Shown here piece by piece: positions 35,097-48,100 of a stretch of DNA of 64,000 nt. A program made the position numbers and the translations under genes. Source of the DNA: Jejudonia soesokkakensis (GTDB lineage Bacteria > Bacteroidota > Bacteroidia > Flavobacteriales > Flavobacteriaceae); contig NZ_JBHTBN010000006.1 in NCBI RefSeq assembly GCF_042664795.1, forward strand, positions 1-64,000. The letters are read 5' to 3'. Position 1 is the first letter of the stretch, and the number at the start of each line of letters is the position of its first letter. The notes under the pieces are model-generated. The model worked only from the letters and a program-made list of their open reading frames with translations. It had not been told where the DNA came from and did not search any database.

Positions 35097-35126
35097 AACC
35101 CAAAACATTTGTTTTGGGTTTTTTAT
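35097..35126 (+). terminator. Terminator after the PspC/head-GIN operon
   Basis: Ten-bp stem AACCCAAAAC / GTTTTGGGTT with a 4-base loop, followed by a T run (TTTT then ATTA). Confidence 0.9.
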
Positions 35127-35175
35127 TACATAATTTTAAATAAAAAAGTTGCTTTACCATTTAATCCTAAGATTT

Positions 35176-35206
35176 TTTGATGCCGACTTTTCATGCTGTA
35201 TCTTTC
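35176..35206 (+). promoter_or_regulatory. Promoter of the two-component system
   Basis: TTTG (35176-35179), 19 bases, then TATCTTTC. The ATG at 35216 is only 9 bases after the -7 element, so the transcript would be leaderless or nearly so. Confidence 0.55.
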
Positions 35207-35215
35207 TAGCATCTT

Positions 35216-38200
35216 ATGAACAAATTTTTACTTTGTAACAGAGTTGTCCTACCCATTTTCTTACTGATGATGATTTTTTCGTATGCTCAAAACAATAAAA
35301 TTTATCATGAAAGTATCACAAGCCGTGACGGTCTGGAGATAGATATTGTTCGGAGTATGGAATTTGATAACGATGGCTTTCTCTGGCTAGGAGGGGAGAG
35401 TTTAGCGGTACGAACGATTATTAATTCGACAAAGAAAAATAGGCTGCAACGCTATAATGGAAATACTTTTCATACGATAGATTTTCCAGCCGAATATGAA
35501 AGAATAAGAAAAGTAAATCATTTTTTTAAAAGAAGCGATGGTAAATTTTATATTCACACAAATGAAGCTATAAATTTTTTATTTGATCCGGTTACGACAA
35601 AATTTACTAAGATTAGTTTCACTGGATTTAATAAAAAAGTGACCGGAAGCTCCTTAGTTTTTGCCTATAAAGGAAACAATTATCTACTGCTTCAGAGTGA
35701 TAGAGAAATTTATATGTGTGTACTAAAGGATGACCTCAGTGTAGAAATACTGTATAGTTTTAATAGCGACGTGACTAATTATTTGGTAGGGCCTAAAACG
35801 GCTATTATTCCCTTTAGGGATTTTTGCCTTATTTCAGACACGAGTTTTCCAATTCACTATATTGACTGGAACGGCAGGGTTTTAAAAAAATTTTCAGGAG
35901 AGAAATTTATTAAAAAAATTGGCAACACTTATGAAAAATATTTTATTGACTCGTACTTCAAAAACAATGATCAGCATTATGTGTTTTTAGGTAATAATCC
36001 TACCTTACATTATGTCGATTCTATAGCTATGGAGGTTCGGCCAGCTCCTTTTCGAAACAATAGGTTGTTGCATCAAAATCTTTCAAATTTTGTGGACAAG
36101 TTTGATAACGAAATGATCCTAACTGCGACAAACGAAGATTTAGAGATAGCAACGATAGAAAACAATACAATCAATTCTAAAACCTATGCTGGTGTTTTTT
36201 CAAAAAGTTCGCCCATGCGGATTGCTTCAAAAAACTGTACAGAAGAAGTATGGGTGGGAACTGGTACAGGCGAATTGCATTATTTTAAATTTCCTTCTAC
36301 AACAGTACAAACATTTTTGAAAGATCATAGCATTCGCACCATTTTCAGAAAACAAAAAAACACATACCTCATTGCTACAGAAACCAAAGGTTGGTTTGAA
36401 TTCGACACAAAATCAAAAACGGTAAAACCTTATACGATACTCAGGGACAGAGAAAATTTTAAACCTGCCTCTGCACGAAATATTTTTTCGATAAAAGATA
36501 AACTATGGAGCAATAGTTCTGGAAGAATCATTGAGATTGATACGATAACGAGAGCCACAAATCTATACAGATATTATCCGGTAATTTCTTTGGAAAAATT
36601 AAATGATTCGATTCTAATTTACGGCACCCACAATTTTAATGTTGTCAAATTTAATACACATACAAAAAGGCATACTCCTTTTATAAGTTCAGATTCTCTA
36701 AACGTCTACGATCTTGCAATCCATAAAAATAAATTGGTAGGCGCAACAGATAAAGGGATTTTGAAATATGACTTTAAAAGTAAACAAACTCGTTTTATAA
36801 ATGATTCTACAACACTTTTTAAGGATCCATTTTTTTTAATGGTAGATTACAATGAGGATCATGGCTTTATGTTGGGAAGTCGTACGGGTAATATAATTAC
36901 ACATAATTTTGATACAGAGAGCTTTGAGCTCTTTTATGAGGATTCTTTTAAGGCAGGGATTGCTACAATTTTACCTACTTCTACATCATGGTGGATTAAC
37001 ACCTTTAACGGGTTTGTGTCTTACAATCCTGAAACAAAAGAAGCGCAACGCTTTTCTGTCGAAGACGGATTTAGCGATAATGAATCAAATAGGTATAGTG
37101 CAATAAATACCGAAGATGGCATGCTAGTGGGAACTCTTAACGGGCTCAACTATTTTAATGGCCAAGCATTGCAACGTGACATTAGCGAAACATCATTAGT
37201 TCTCTTAAAAAGAAAATCCTATAATACAAAGCTCGATAAAATAGAAACCGTATATGATCGAACTCTTTTAGCCAAAAATACTACCATTACTTTACCAGCA
37301 GAATTTAAAGATTTAGAAGTAGAGTTTTCACTCACAGATATGGTGACCAAGAATGAGAATTCATATTATTATAAACTCAATAATGCTTCATGGATTTCAT
37401 TAAACAAAAGACCTCAAATCCGTTTTCAAAATTTAGCTCCTGGAACCTATACACTTACCATTGAAGCTAGAGATTTTTCAGAAAGAGTAGTTGGTAAACC
37501 ACTTCAATTAAAAATTATTTCTAACAACTTTTTTTATAAAACCTGGTGGTTCATTTGCCTGGTCGTTTTAGGTTTGATCTTATTCACGGCCTATTTAATA
37601 AAACAAACACGTTTACGAATTAAGTTGCAAGAGCATTTTTCTGAAGGCCTACTAGACTCTCAAGAAGAAGAGCGCACACGAATCGCAAAAGAGTTGCACG
37701 ACAGTTTAGGACAGCAACTAACACTGATTAAAAAGACGGCTCAAAAAAATCAACAAGAAGATATTTCAACCCTTTCAAATCTCGCTCTTGAAGAAGTACG
37801 TAGCATTTCTCGTGGTTTATATCCTTCAGTTTTAAAACAATTAGGTTTAACCGAAAGTATTGAACAATTGGTGTATGATATTGACGAACAAACTAATCTA
37901 AATTTTTATACTGAAATTGCCGATATAGATTCGTATTTTTCAGAAAAAGAAACACTTAGTTACTATCGATTTATACAAGAGAGTTTACATAATATTGTAA
38001 AACATGCCGAAGCTTCTTCGGTTTCTATTTTCATTACGAAAAGCAATAGAATGCTTACAACTTTGATTAAAGATAATGGCAAAGGTTTTGAAGTTTCAGA
38101 AAAAATAAAACAAAACAGTCTTGGTTTAAAAACAATGACAGAACGAATACGAATTTTGAACGGTACCTTAGCCATCGACTCCAAATTAGGTAAAGGAACA

Positions 38201-38233
38201 GTTTTATTGGCAGAAATCTCTATAAAAAAATGA
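35216..38233 (+). CDS. Sensor histidine kinase with extracytoplasmic beta-propeller sensor
   Basis: This 1005-residue kinase has a signal peptide (to about residue 25), a large periplasmic propeller-type sensor (to about residue 695, with a reg_prop-like EFDNDGFLWLGGESL unit), a Y_Y_Y-like domain (about 698-768, LAPGTYTLTIEARDF), one membrane helix (776-795), then a HisKA_3 domain. The phosphorylated histidine is H828 in RIAKELHDSLGQQLTL, and a HATPase domain follows (DNGKGFEV and NSLGLKTMTERIRIL). This is the NarX/DesK class, which phosphorylates LuxR-type regulators. The regulator gene overlaps by 4 bases. The ligand is unknown. Confidence 0.95.
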   Translation: MNKFLLCNRVVLPIFLLMMIFSYAQNNKIYHESITSRDGLEIDIVRSMEFDNDGFLWLGGESLAVRTIINSTKKNRLQRYNGNTFHTIDFPAEYERIRKVNHFFKRSDGKFYIHTNEAINFLFDPVTTKFTKISFTGFNKKVTGSSLVFAYKGNNYLLLQSDREIYMCVLKDDLSVEILYSFNSDVTNYLVGPKTAIIPFRDFCLISDTSFPIHYIDWNGRVLKKFSGEKFIKKIGNTYEKYFIDSYFKNNDQHYVFLGNNPTLHYVDSIAMEVRPAPFRNNRLLHQNLSNFVDKFDNEMILTATNEDLEIATIENNTINSKTYAGVFSKSSPMRIASKNCTEEVWVGTGTGELHYFKFPSTTVQTFLKDHSIRTIFRKQKNTYLIATETKGWFEFDTKSKTVKPYTILRDRENFKPASARNIFSIKDKLWSNSSGRIIEIDTITRATNLYRYYPVISLEKLNDSILIYGTHNFNVVKFNTHTKRHTPFISSDSLNVYDLAIHKNKLVGATDKGILKYDFKSKQTRFINDSTTLFKDPFFLMVDYNEDHGFMLGSRTGNIITHNFDTESFELFYEDSFKAGIATILPTSTSWWINTFNGFVSYNPETKEAQRFSVEDGFSDNESNRYSAINTEDGMLVGTLNGLNYFNGQALQRDISETSLVLLKRKSYNTKLDKIETVYDRTLLAKNTTITLPAEFKDLEVEFSLTDMVTKNENSYYYKLNNASWISLNKRPQIRFQNLAPGTYTLTIEARDFSERVVGKPLQLKIISNNFFYKTWWFICLVVLGLILFTAYLIKQTRLRIKLQEHFSEGLLDSQEEERTRIAKELHDSLGQQLTLIKKTAQKNQQEDISTLSNLALEEVRSISRGLYPSVLKQLGLTESIEQLVYDIDEQTNLNFYTEIADIDSYFSEKETLSYYRFIQESLHNIVKHAEASSVSIFITKSNRMLTTLIKDNGKGFEVSEKIKQNSLGLKTMTERIRILNGTLAIDSKLGKGTVLLAEISIKK

Positions 38234-38871
38234 TACCAGATTCGATACTAGTTGCAGACGATCACCCAATGCTTTTAAAAGGCCTGTGTGATGAACTGAA
38301 GGGAAAAAATTATAATGTTATTGGTGCTGCTATTGATGGTGGACAAGCAATAGAATTTATAATAAAAGATGAACCTAATATTGCTATCATTGATATTGAA
38401 ATGCCTGTGCTTTCTGGTTTTGAGGTTATAAGTGAATCTGTAGCTCACGGAGTTTGTACAAAATTTATCATTCTTACCTCCCATAAAGAAAAAGCTTTTG
38501 TATTAAAAGCTAAAAAATTCAATATACAGGGTTATTTGTTAAAGGATGAGCCTTTTACTGAAATTGAAAAATGTATTAAAAGGGTAGCCTCTGGAGCTAG
38601 TTATTTTAGCAATTCGTTTGATCATATTTTGAAAACTCAAATTCATCCTGAAATGGAGCGTATACGAAATCTATCACCTTCAGAACGAACGATCACAAAG
38701 TTGATAGCGAATGGAAAAACATCAAAAGAAATTTCTGAAGAATTATCGATTTCAATTAGAACGGTCCAAAAACATAGAGCTAATATCATAAAAAAGCTAG
38801 AGCTTCCTCCTTCTTCAGATTCGCTACATCAATGGGCCAAAGAAAATATAGAACTTCTTTTTTCTATATAA
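38230..38871 (+). CDS. LuxR/NarL-family response regulator
   Basis: The partner regulator (213 residues) has a receiver domain with D10/D11 acidic pocket residues, phospho-acceptor D55 in IAIIDIEMPVLSG, the late lysine in LLKDEPF, and a C-terminal LuxR helix-turn-helix (LSPSERTITKLIANGKTSKEI, then SIRTVQKHRANIIKKL). It probably activates or represses genes near it. The next gene is a giant adhesin, and a TACGTA-N4-TACGTA site lies 35 bases past its stop; NarL-type regulators often bind TAC-containing inverted sites, so a link is plausible but not shown. Confidence 0.95.
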   Translation: MIPDSILVADDHPMLLKGLCDELKGKNYNVIGAAIDGGQAIEFIIKDEPNIAIIDIEMPVLSGFEVISESVAHGVCTKFIILTSHKEKAFVLKAKKFNIQGYLLKDEPFTEIEKCIKRVASGASYFSNSFDHILKTQIHPEMERIRNLSPSERTITKLIANGKTSKEISEELSISIRTVQKHRANIIKKLELPPSSDSLHQWAKENIELLFSI

Positions 38872-38905
38872 GAATCTCTATAATTAGCGCTGAAAATCAA
38901 TAAAT

Positions 38906-38921
38906 TACGTAGGGGTACGTA
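38906..38921. promoter_or_regulatory. Duplicated palindrome TACGTA-GGGG-TACGTA
   Basis: Two TACGTA half-sites separated by 4 bases, 192 bases upstream of the giant adhesin at 39113. The same spacing occurs at 3838-3853 upstream of the first HYR adhesin. Candidate operator. Confidence 0.5.
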
Positions 38922-39112
38922 TGTTTTTTTCTCTAAAAACTAACAAAAATCACCTTTTTATAAAGCAGATAAAAAAATATAAAATTCTGTATTTCAGCTT
39001 ATTAAATATTGCGTTTTTAAATATTGTTCATTAGAGATATTATCTTTCAGGATTTCTTGTTTTTAATTTGTGCCTATGGTAACTTAATAGACCTCAACCA
39101 AAACAAGTATCC

Positions 39113-42100
39113 ATGAAAAATTTTACACTTCGAATTGTTTCCTTTTTTTCTTTCTTTTTATTTTTTGTGATTACAAGTCATTCACAAGCAAATTTTACGG
39201 CAGATGAGTCTTTTGGAGATACAATTTTACAGATTACAAATATAGATGCGAACATAACTGTTGATAGAGATTCTCCCCCCGGAGGACCTTTATCTCACGT
39301 ATTTACATTATCGAGTGGCGTTTGGAATGGAACCGATAATGGAACAGTAACAGGTGGTGGGACTGCAACTCTTAAAGTTGAGGCTGCAAATACCTCTCGA
39401 ATTACCATTAATGATGGTTCGGACTACACCTCTGATCTCACAATGGTTAATACTATTGCAATGTTCAATACTAGGTTTATAATTGATGGAATGAACGATG
39501 TCTCATCTACTGCAGCTGCTTCGAATCTAGCATTTAATAATCTTGTAGTAGATGCGACATCAATAAACTTTGTTACAGATATGAATATTGGTTGTTTTAT
39601 GACCAGTTTTACTGCAACAGGAAATATATCGTTAGCTGGGGTAAATGGAAGTAATAGTTCTATGGGAAACGGGTGTGCTTTTTTGATAATTGATACACCC
39701 GCAACAACGACCTTGACAGGAAAAATTGAAGGATTTGGAGGCATAGGATTACTACGCATACAAGGAGGAGGAAATACAATACTAGATATTAATGACCCTA
39801 ATGCTATTACAGCATTTAGAGAGGTTTCTTTTGGTTTTGGTGAAACTGTTGAGTTGAGAAGAGACACTAAAATCGAATCTTCTATTGATAATATTACGTT
39901 TACAGGAGACGTAAACGGTAATTTTAGACTAGATCCAAGAGTTAACAATAACCAATCTGTTTTATTTACAAACGTAGGAAACAGTGTTCCTCTTCAAAAA
40001 ATAGAAAACCAATCATTCGGAAGTTTTTCATTCACTACTGGAATTGTGAGAACACAACAATCGTTAGAGTTTGATATACCTATATCTATAATAAATGCGG
40101 CCACTACTACTACAAGGTTAGAGTCTATTGGTGGTAATATTGTTTTTAACAATGCTTTACGAGGTTTTGGTGCCGAATCTGATTTGGTACTTAATGCTGC
40201 AAACATTAATTTCAATGCCACTGCAAATCCTTATACAGGCTTAAGAAATGTTACCGTAAATAATGCACCAGCAACGGTTTCAGCTGTAACATTTAATAAT
40301 CCTTTTACTGTATTAGGTAATTTTTTAGTAACAGCTACTCAAGTAAATGTAAATGAAAGCTTAATAACAACTTCAAATGGGAATCAGGTTTTTTCAGCAT
40401 TAGGCGGTGGAAATATCACATTTGGAACAAACGGCAAAATACAATCTGGAGCTACCGGTTCAGTCAACTTAAATGCTACTAGTGGTAGTATTATAAATAT
40501 TGGTACGAATGCAAAAGTGCAATCACTTACCTTGAATATGGTTGCTTCAGCAGGTATTGGTGCTATCGATCCATTACGAACGCAAGTTTCTAATATAAGA
40601 TTTAATAACACATTTGACCAAACAAATATAACAAATAATGGACTAGTATTTATTTCAGGTAATTCTAACCTTGGGCAAGGAGGACAACTAGAAGCTGCAG
40701 GTAATATAGGTGTAAACGCCAGTGTTTCAGCATCAGAGGATTTTACAATTAATTCTACAAATGGATCACTCACTGTAAATAGTAATGTAACACATTTTGG
40801 AATTGGCTTTCCTAGAAACATGTCTTTATTGGCAGACGGAGATATTATTTTTTCAGCAGGTCTGGTTTCATTTAATACTCCTCAAACAGCAGATGAATTA
40901 GTGATTACAGCATCAAATGGAATTATAGATAAAACTTCAACAGGAAATTCACCAGTGATTAGTGCTTTTATAGTAAAGCCTACTGCTCAAAATGGAATAG
41001 GTGTTACCAACCCGATTACCACGGGTGTAAGCAATATTGTTTTTATTAATACGAATAATGCTGTACAAGTTACAGAGGCAAATGATATAAGCATTGCAGG
41101 TCAAAATGGCACAGGACAAACAAATTTCACAACGCTTGCTGGTAACATCGCTTTTAACAATTTTAATAGCATTAGCGGTATTGAAACTAACGGCCCCATC
41201 ACATTAAATGCTTCAGGTTTTATTAGAGGAAACGTCCCGTCAGGACTTAATGTTTCTGGAACAAATCTAAGCATGACCGCTGCCAACGGTATAGGAAACA
41301 ATAATCCAATTGAAACCAATGTTGATGCAATAACATATTTAAATACAACGAGTAACAGAGTACAAATTATCGAAGCAGATGGAGCAACAATTACTGGATC
41401 AGATACGGCATCTGGTGCTTTTGATGATGTTAGAGCAACGACAGGTAACATTGATGTGATTGCACCGGGTATAAGCTCAGCATCTCTTCTTTTTCTAGGT
41501 GTTGCATCTGGTAACAATGTTACTACACCATTGGGAATACCTACGAGTGCAATTTTTTCGGCAACCAATGAAACACAACTAGGAGGAGGATTGCAACCTG
41601 GAGGGAATGCAATTGGTGTAACAAATGTTCAAGGAAATTTAAGACTTAATGCGATTCCTGTTGCGATTGCTATAAACGATAATGATGCTAGCGGTAGTTC
41701 GGCGGGTATAGATTATGATGCTATTACATCTACAGGTACTGTAACTTTAGGAACATCACCCACTCAAGCTACATTAACAGTAACAGATTTAGGGTCCACA
41801 GCGCTGGGTTCCGAAATTTTAACTATTATTTCGGCGGCTTCAGTTTCTGGAACGTTTGCAGGTTTGCCAGATGGTGCAACGATTTCAGTGGGAAGCAATA
41901 CCTTTGTAATCAACTACACAGCAAATACTGTTACGCTTACGTTACAAGAAAATATATTCGTTTCTGGTGGCAACCTGATCATTCAAGATATTGGCAATAT
42001 AGATGATGATTTAACCATAGTAATCGATGATACGAACTATCGTATTAGTGATGCCAATAATTCGCTGGTTGGAGGTAATGGTACGACCATAGATGGTTCA

Positions 42101-45100
42101 GATATTCTAGTTCCTATTGCTTCGATTACAGGGAATACTATTTTGGTAGATACAAAAGGTGGAGACGACAATTTTACAGTTGATTTTTCTGGCGGAAACT
42201 TTAACGATGCAATTACCTACAATGGAGGCACACAAGTTAATGGCGATGCGATGGCACTAATAGGAGGTGGAACTTTTGCTAGCCAGATTTTTACGTTTAC
42301 TAATGAGAATGATGGAAACGTATCTGTTTCAGGAAATCAAGATATAACTTATACGGGACTAGAACCAATTACCTCAACGATTAATGCTCAACAAGTTAGA
42401 TTAGACTATAGCAACACATCTGAAACAATTACAATAACAGATGCTGGAGCAGGACAAACAACAGTAGATAGTGATGTAGGTGGAGAAATAGTTACGTTCA
42501 ATAATCCAACGATGTTTTTCAGAATAGAAGCTGGTGATGTAGGTGTAAATACATTTAATTTTAATTCGTTAGCTGCTAATTTTCCTGCAAATATTGCTTT
42601 TGTAGGAGGGGATGGCGGTGATATCATAAACATGAATGGTGCGATGGATCTTTCCGCAGACAAGGTATTAAACCTAAACGCACGGACCATAAATTTCCCT
42701 AATGCAACTTCTACTATTACAGCTCGAGGTACAGGATCTCTAACGATTGTAGCTACAGATAATATTACAATGCCTAATGGCTTTATTACTTCGGAAAATG
42801 GAGATATTTCAATTCGCGGGAATGGTAACGATGCTGCAACCATAGGAAACTTTACAGGAATAGCAATGAGTAACTCTATTACTACAACAGGGAGTGGAAG
42901 TATTTTTCTTAGAGGAAGAGGACTTAGTGATGACGGTTCACATTCAAGTAGGTTTGGAATCCTAATACAGCCAGGATCTACAATTGAGGCCACTGGAACT
43001 GGTGGAATAAATGTAAGCGGTTTGGGCGGAATTGGAATGAATGCCAACAGAGGTATTGAAGTTAGAGGACCAAATACCACAATTCGAACCGTAGATGGAA
43101 CACTTGAATTTTTTGCGAGGGGTAGAGGAACTGGTAATAATAATTATGGAATGCGTCTTTTAAATGCTACAGCTGATACTACTGGAGACGGCTTACTCTT
43201 TATTAATGCAGCAGGTGCAGACGGAGATTCTGTAAATAATGGGTTACAGATAAATAATACAACACTTCAATCTGTACATGGAAACATGAGTATTACAGCC
43301 AATGGCGGTGATGGAACTGGATTTCAAAATCGTGGTTTATTTGCTTTCAATTCTTCTATTATTAGGACGACAGGAACTGGCACTATAACCATTGATGCTA
43401 TTGGAGGTACAGGAACAAACTTAAATTATGGCCTTCACCTTGCAAATGGAACCACAGTGAGCACTACAAATAGTTCACTAACTATTAATGCGACAGGCGG
43501 TAACGGTATGACTGGAAATAGTGGAATTTTTATAGTAGATCCAAATTCTGAGGTGAGTACTGTAAATGGAGCCATAAGTTTAAATGGAATAGGAGGTAAT
43601 GGTTCTGGAAATGAAAATAATGGAATTAGAATACAAAATGCAGCGGTAGTTAAAGCGTCTGGAACAGGTACAGTCAGTTTTATTGGTAATGCAGGAACTG
43701 GAGTAAATGAAAACAAAGGAGTTTATCTTACAGGAACGGGAACTGAAGTAACAACGGCCTCTGGAACACTAGAGATTACGGGAACTGGTAATACTGCCAC
43801 TACTGGAAATGCAAATTTTGGAATTCATCTTTTTAATAATGCAATCGCAGAAGCAGTAACAAGTGGAGAGATTACTATGAATGGTACTGCTGGATCTGGT
43901 ACAAATAATAATGAGGGCATAAGAGTTCAAAATATAGGTTCAGTTATTAGAACCAATGGAGGAGGTTTAAATTTAACGGGTACTGGTGGTAATGGATCCA
44001 CTCAAGCTAATATTGGAGTTTTTCTTCTTAATGGTGGACTAATAGAAGATACAGCAAATGGAGCAATTAACATTACTGGATATGGAGGGGATGGCTCTAA
44101 TGAAAACAAAGGAATTGTACTTTTTGGAAATTCTTCAATCCTTAGAACCAATGGAGGCGGATTGACCTTAAACGGATTTGCAAGTACTACAGCAATTGGA
44201 ATTAATAATTCTGGGGTGAGTATTGAGCAAGGAACTGTAACAGATCTTGATGGGGGCGCAATTTTAGTTAATGGTGCTGGAGGTCAAGGTGCTTCAGATA
44301 ATAATGGAGTTATCTTAATTGGAACAGCATCAAACATTACTTCGACAGATTCAGGAACAATAACTATAAATGGTACAGGAGGAAATGGAACTGGAAATAG
44401 TAATACAGGAATTTCAATACAGAGTAGTGCCGTCATAAAAGCCACTGGCTCTGGATCTTTAACTTTAGTAGGAAATGGAGGTACAGGAACCAGTCAGAAT
44501 AAAGGTGTAGAAATAAATGGTTCAAATACGCAGGTATCTACTACAACAGGAGCCCTAAATATTACTGGGTCAGGTGACATTACTACGACAGGAAGTGCCA
44601 ACTTTGGTATTCATATTAATAATACCGCATTAGTTGAAACAATAAATACGGGTATAATTACAATGAATGGTACTGGGGGTGCTGGGACTAATAATAACGA
44701 AGGGGTAAGGTTTGAAGGTGCAGGGACTATTATTCGATCTAATGGAGGTGGTATGAATCTTACTGGAACAGGGGGTGATGGATCAACTCAAGATAATATA
44801 GGTTTATTTCTTTTAAATGGATCCTTGGTTGAAGATACTGCAACTGGTACTTTAAACATAACTGGAACAGGAGGCAACGGAACAAATCAAAATAAAGGAA
44901 TTGTTCTATTTGGAAACACATCCACCCTAAGAACTAATGGTGGAGGTATGAACCTTAACGGATTTGCAAGCACAACAGCAACAGGGCTTAACAACTCCGG
45001 AGTAAGTAATGAAAGAGGAACTATCACAGATTTAAATGGCGGAACGATAACTATTAGTGGCACAGGTGGAGCAGGATCTGGAGAGAATAACGGAATTATT

Positions 45101-48100
45101 CTTACAGGAAATGCAGGTAATATTACTGCAACTGGAGCAATTAACCTTACCGGAACAGCAGGTACAGGAAGTAGTAGAGGAGTTGGTATTTTAAATAATA
45201 ATACCACAAAAATTTCAACAGTAGGTGATGTTTTTCTTACTACGGTTTCAGGACCATTTACGACACCTGCAGGAACTTCTACGAACAATTTGATTACTGC
45301 AACTAATTTAATTATTAACGGAGAGACACGAACTGGTTTTAATGCAAACGGAATTTTAGCAATAACAGCAGCTACGTTTTTATCTTCTACAGATCAATTA
45401 ACAATCGATATTAGTGGAAGCACAATCCCAGGGACAGATTATGACCAACTGCAAATTACAGGAGTGGTTGATGTTACAGGTGCTACTTTGAACTTAGTAG
45501 ACAATATAGCGGGTACTATTCCCGATAATACTGAAATTATAATTATTACAAATGATGGTTCAGACTCCGTAATAGGTCAATTTGTGTCTTCAAACGCAGA
45601 TGGCTTTAACGGGCAGCGACTACGTATCATTTATGATGCCGGTGATGGTAACGATATAGCAATAATTGTTGGTATCCCTAATGTTGAGGTAGTTGCTGGA
45701 GATTTAATCATCAAGGATAATTTAGAAAGAGATGATAATATTACTATTACAATAAATGGTGCGAATTATAGAGTTACAGACCCCGATAATGAGTTGATTG
45801 CAGGAGACATGGCAACGCAAGTAGATGCCAATACGGTTGATGTTGCAATAGCTTCAGTCACGGGAGAAATTTTAACAACAACATTAGGAGGAAATGATGA
45901 TTTTACTCCAGATTTTTCTGGCGGAAACTTTAACGTTCCTATTAATTATGACGGTGGAACAGAATTCGATACCATGGGATTAACAGGAGTGAGCCCAGGC
46001 GGAACTTTTGATACTGTAGAACATACATTTGTAAATAATAACGACGGAAGCATCTCAATTTCAGGAAATAGTTTGATAAGCTATGAAGGTTTGGAACCCA
46101 TTACAGACAATCTCGATGTAGATAATAGAGTATTTACGTTCACAAGCGCTTTAGATGAAAACATTGTCTTAAATGCTGCTGGAACACTAGACAACAGAAT
46201 AAACTCTAGTGTTGGAGGAGAATTGGTAGACTTTACGAACCCAAATAACTCACTTACCATCAATACTGAAACTGCAGGAGGAGCCGGATTAGATGTTTTG
46301 AGTGTTCAAGGATTAAATATTGGTTTTGATGCAAATCTTACTATTAATTCTGGAGATGATGATATCACTGCTTTTGAAGTCAATGATACCAATGTGGGTT
46401 CTGGAAATGTGACTGTATTTTCAGATGTTATCTCTGCTTTTGCAACACTTTCGACCACTGGAAATATTGATTTTACTTCACAAGAGGGAATTGGGGTGAC
46501 TACAGACGGAGTAATTGAGTCTACCAATGGAAACATTACATTTAATGCCGGAATAGCTCCAGAAGTTGGTGACACCTTCAGAGCTATTGTAATTAGTGGA
46601 GGTGGGATAGTGCAAACCACAGGTTCAGGTAATATAAATTTGACGGGTACTAGTTTTGGGATAGGAGACTTTTTTAGTGGAATAGAAATGGGCAATGCAG
46701 GAACTGTTCAGGCAACTGGAAGTGGTTCAATTTCTCTAGTTGGAAACGGTGCAAATAATGGCACCATAGTCAATGCTGGAATTACAATATTGGACAACTC
46801 CACTATAAGGAGTAATGGTGGAGGTATCACGATGAATGGCACTGGTGGAGGAACGCCTGTTGGTGAATTTAATGATGGAATCGCTGCTTTTGATAATGTA
46901 ATTATTGAAGATATAAATGGTGGTGGTATTTCAATTTCGGGTCAGGCAGGTGACGGCACAGGCATTAAAGCTGGGATTTATTTGGCAGGTCCTAATACAT
47001 TTGTTAGATCAACAGATGGAACTATTTTATTTAACGGTACAAGTAGTGCTGGTACAGACGATTTAAACGACGGTGTATTAATTGAAGCTGGCGCTGTAGT
47101 AGAAGCTACAGGTCTCGGAATGATCACAATAGACGGTATGGGAGGAGCAGGAGTTTCTGAAAACTCTGGTGTTTCCGTTTTTGGTACAGCTACTGTGGTA
47201 AGATCAAATGAAGGTACTATTATTATAGACGGCACAGCAGGTGGTAATGAAACTGGTACTCAAAATTACGGAGTATTAATATCTAACGGAGCGCTGGTTC
47301 AGAAAAACAATACTGGTGAAATAAGTATTACTGGAACAGGCGGAGCTGGGGTTGCTGAAAATCATGGGATACAAATTAGTGACAGTAGTATTTCTTCTAA
47401 CACAGGAAATATTTCATTAGATGGTACAGCAGCAACTGCAGATGATATAGGGATTAATTTTTTTACTGAAAATTCTATAGTTAATACCGGCGGTGATGTC
47501 ACATTAGATGCAACTACGGGTCCTATCGTTACACCAGCTGGCATACCAACAAATACTTTAGTGAGTGGAACAAATGTTATTATAAACGGAGAAGTTTCTT
47601 CTGGAAACGATGCTACGGAAGGCTCATTCGCCATAAGCGGAAATACGGCCTTATCTTCAGGTGATGAACTTTCAATAAGTGTCAACGATTTTAATAACTT
47701 CGGAAGCGATTACGATCAAATTGCTGTAACAGGAATGGTTGATGTTACAGGTGCAACTTTAACTTTAGTTGATAACACTTCGGAAACAGGTGAGCTCTGT
47801 GATGAGATGACCATCATCGTTAATGATGGAGCTGATGCGATTGTCGGAGAATTTGCAGGAGCTGCTGAAGGAACCGACTTAAACTTTAATGGTGAACTTT
47901 GGAGAATAAGCTATGTTGGTGGTGATGGAAACGATGTGGTACTAGCATTCAATTCAGGCATGGTAGCCGAGCCTATTTGTATGAATATAACCTTACAATT
48001 AGACGCCAATGGTACGCCAATTACAATCACGCCAGCCGATGTGGATGGAGGTACACCTATGGGTTGTGATTTTGACAACCTTAGTATTGATATGGATACC

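Noticed and set aside
42406..43080. Long minus-strand frames inside the giant adhesin gene (also at 39424, 40384, 46306, 47911)
   Set aside because: They are antisense of low-complexity repeats; composition is proline/serine/valine-rich and no start signals or families are seen.
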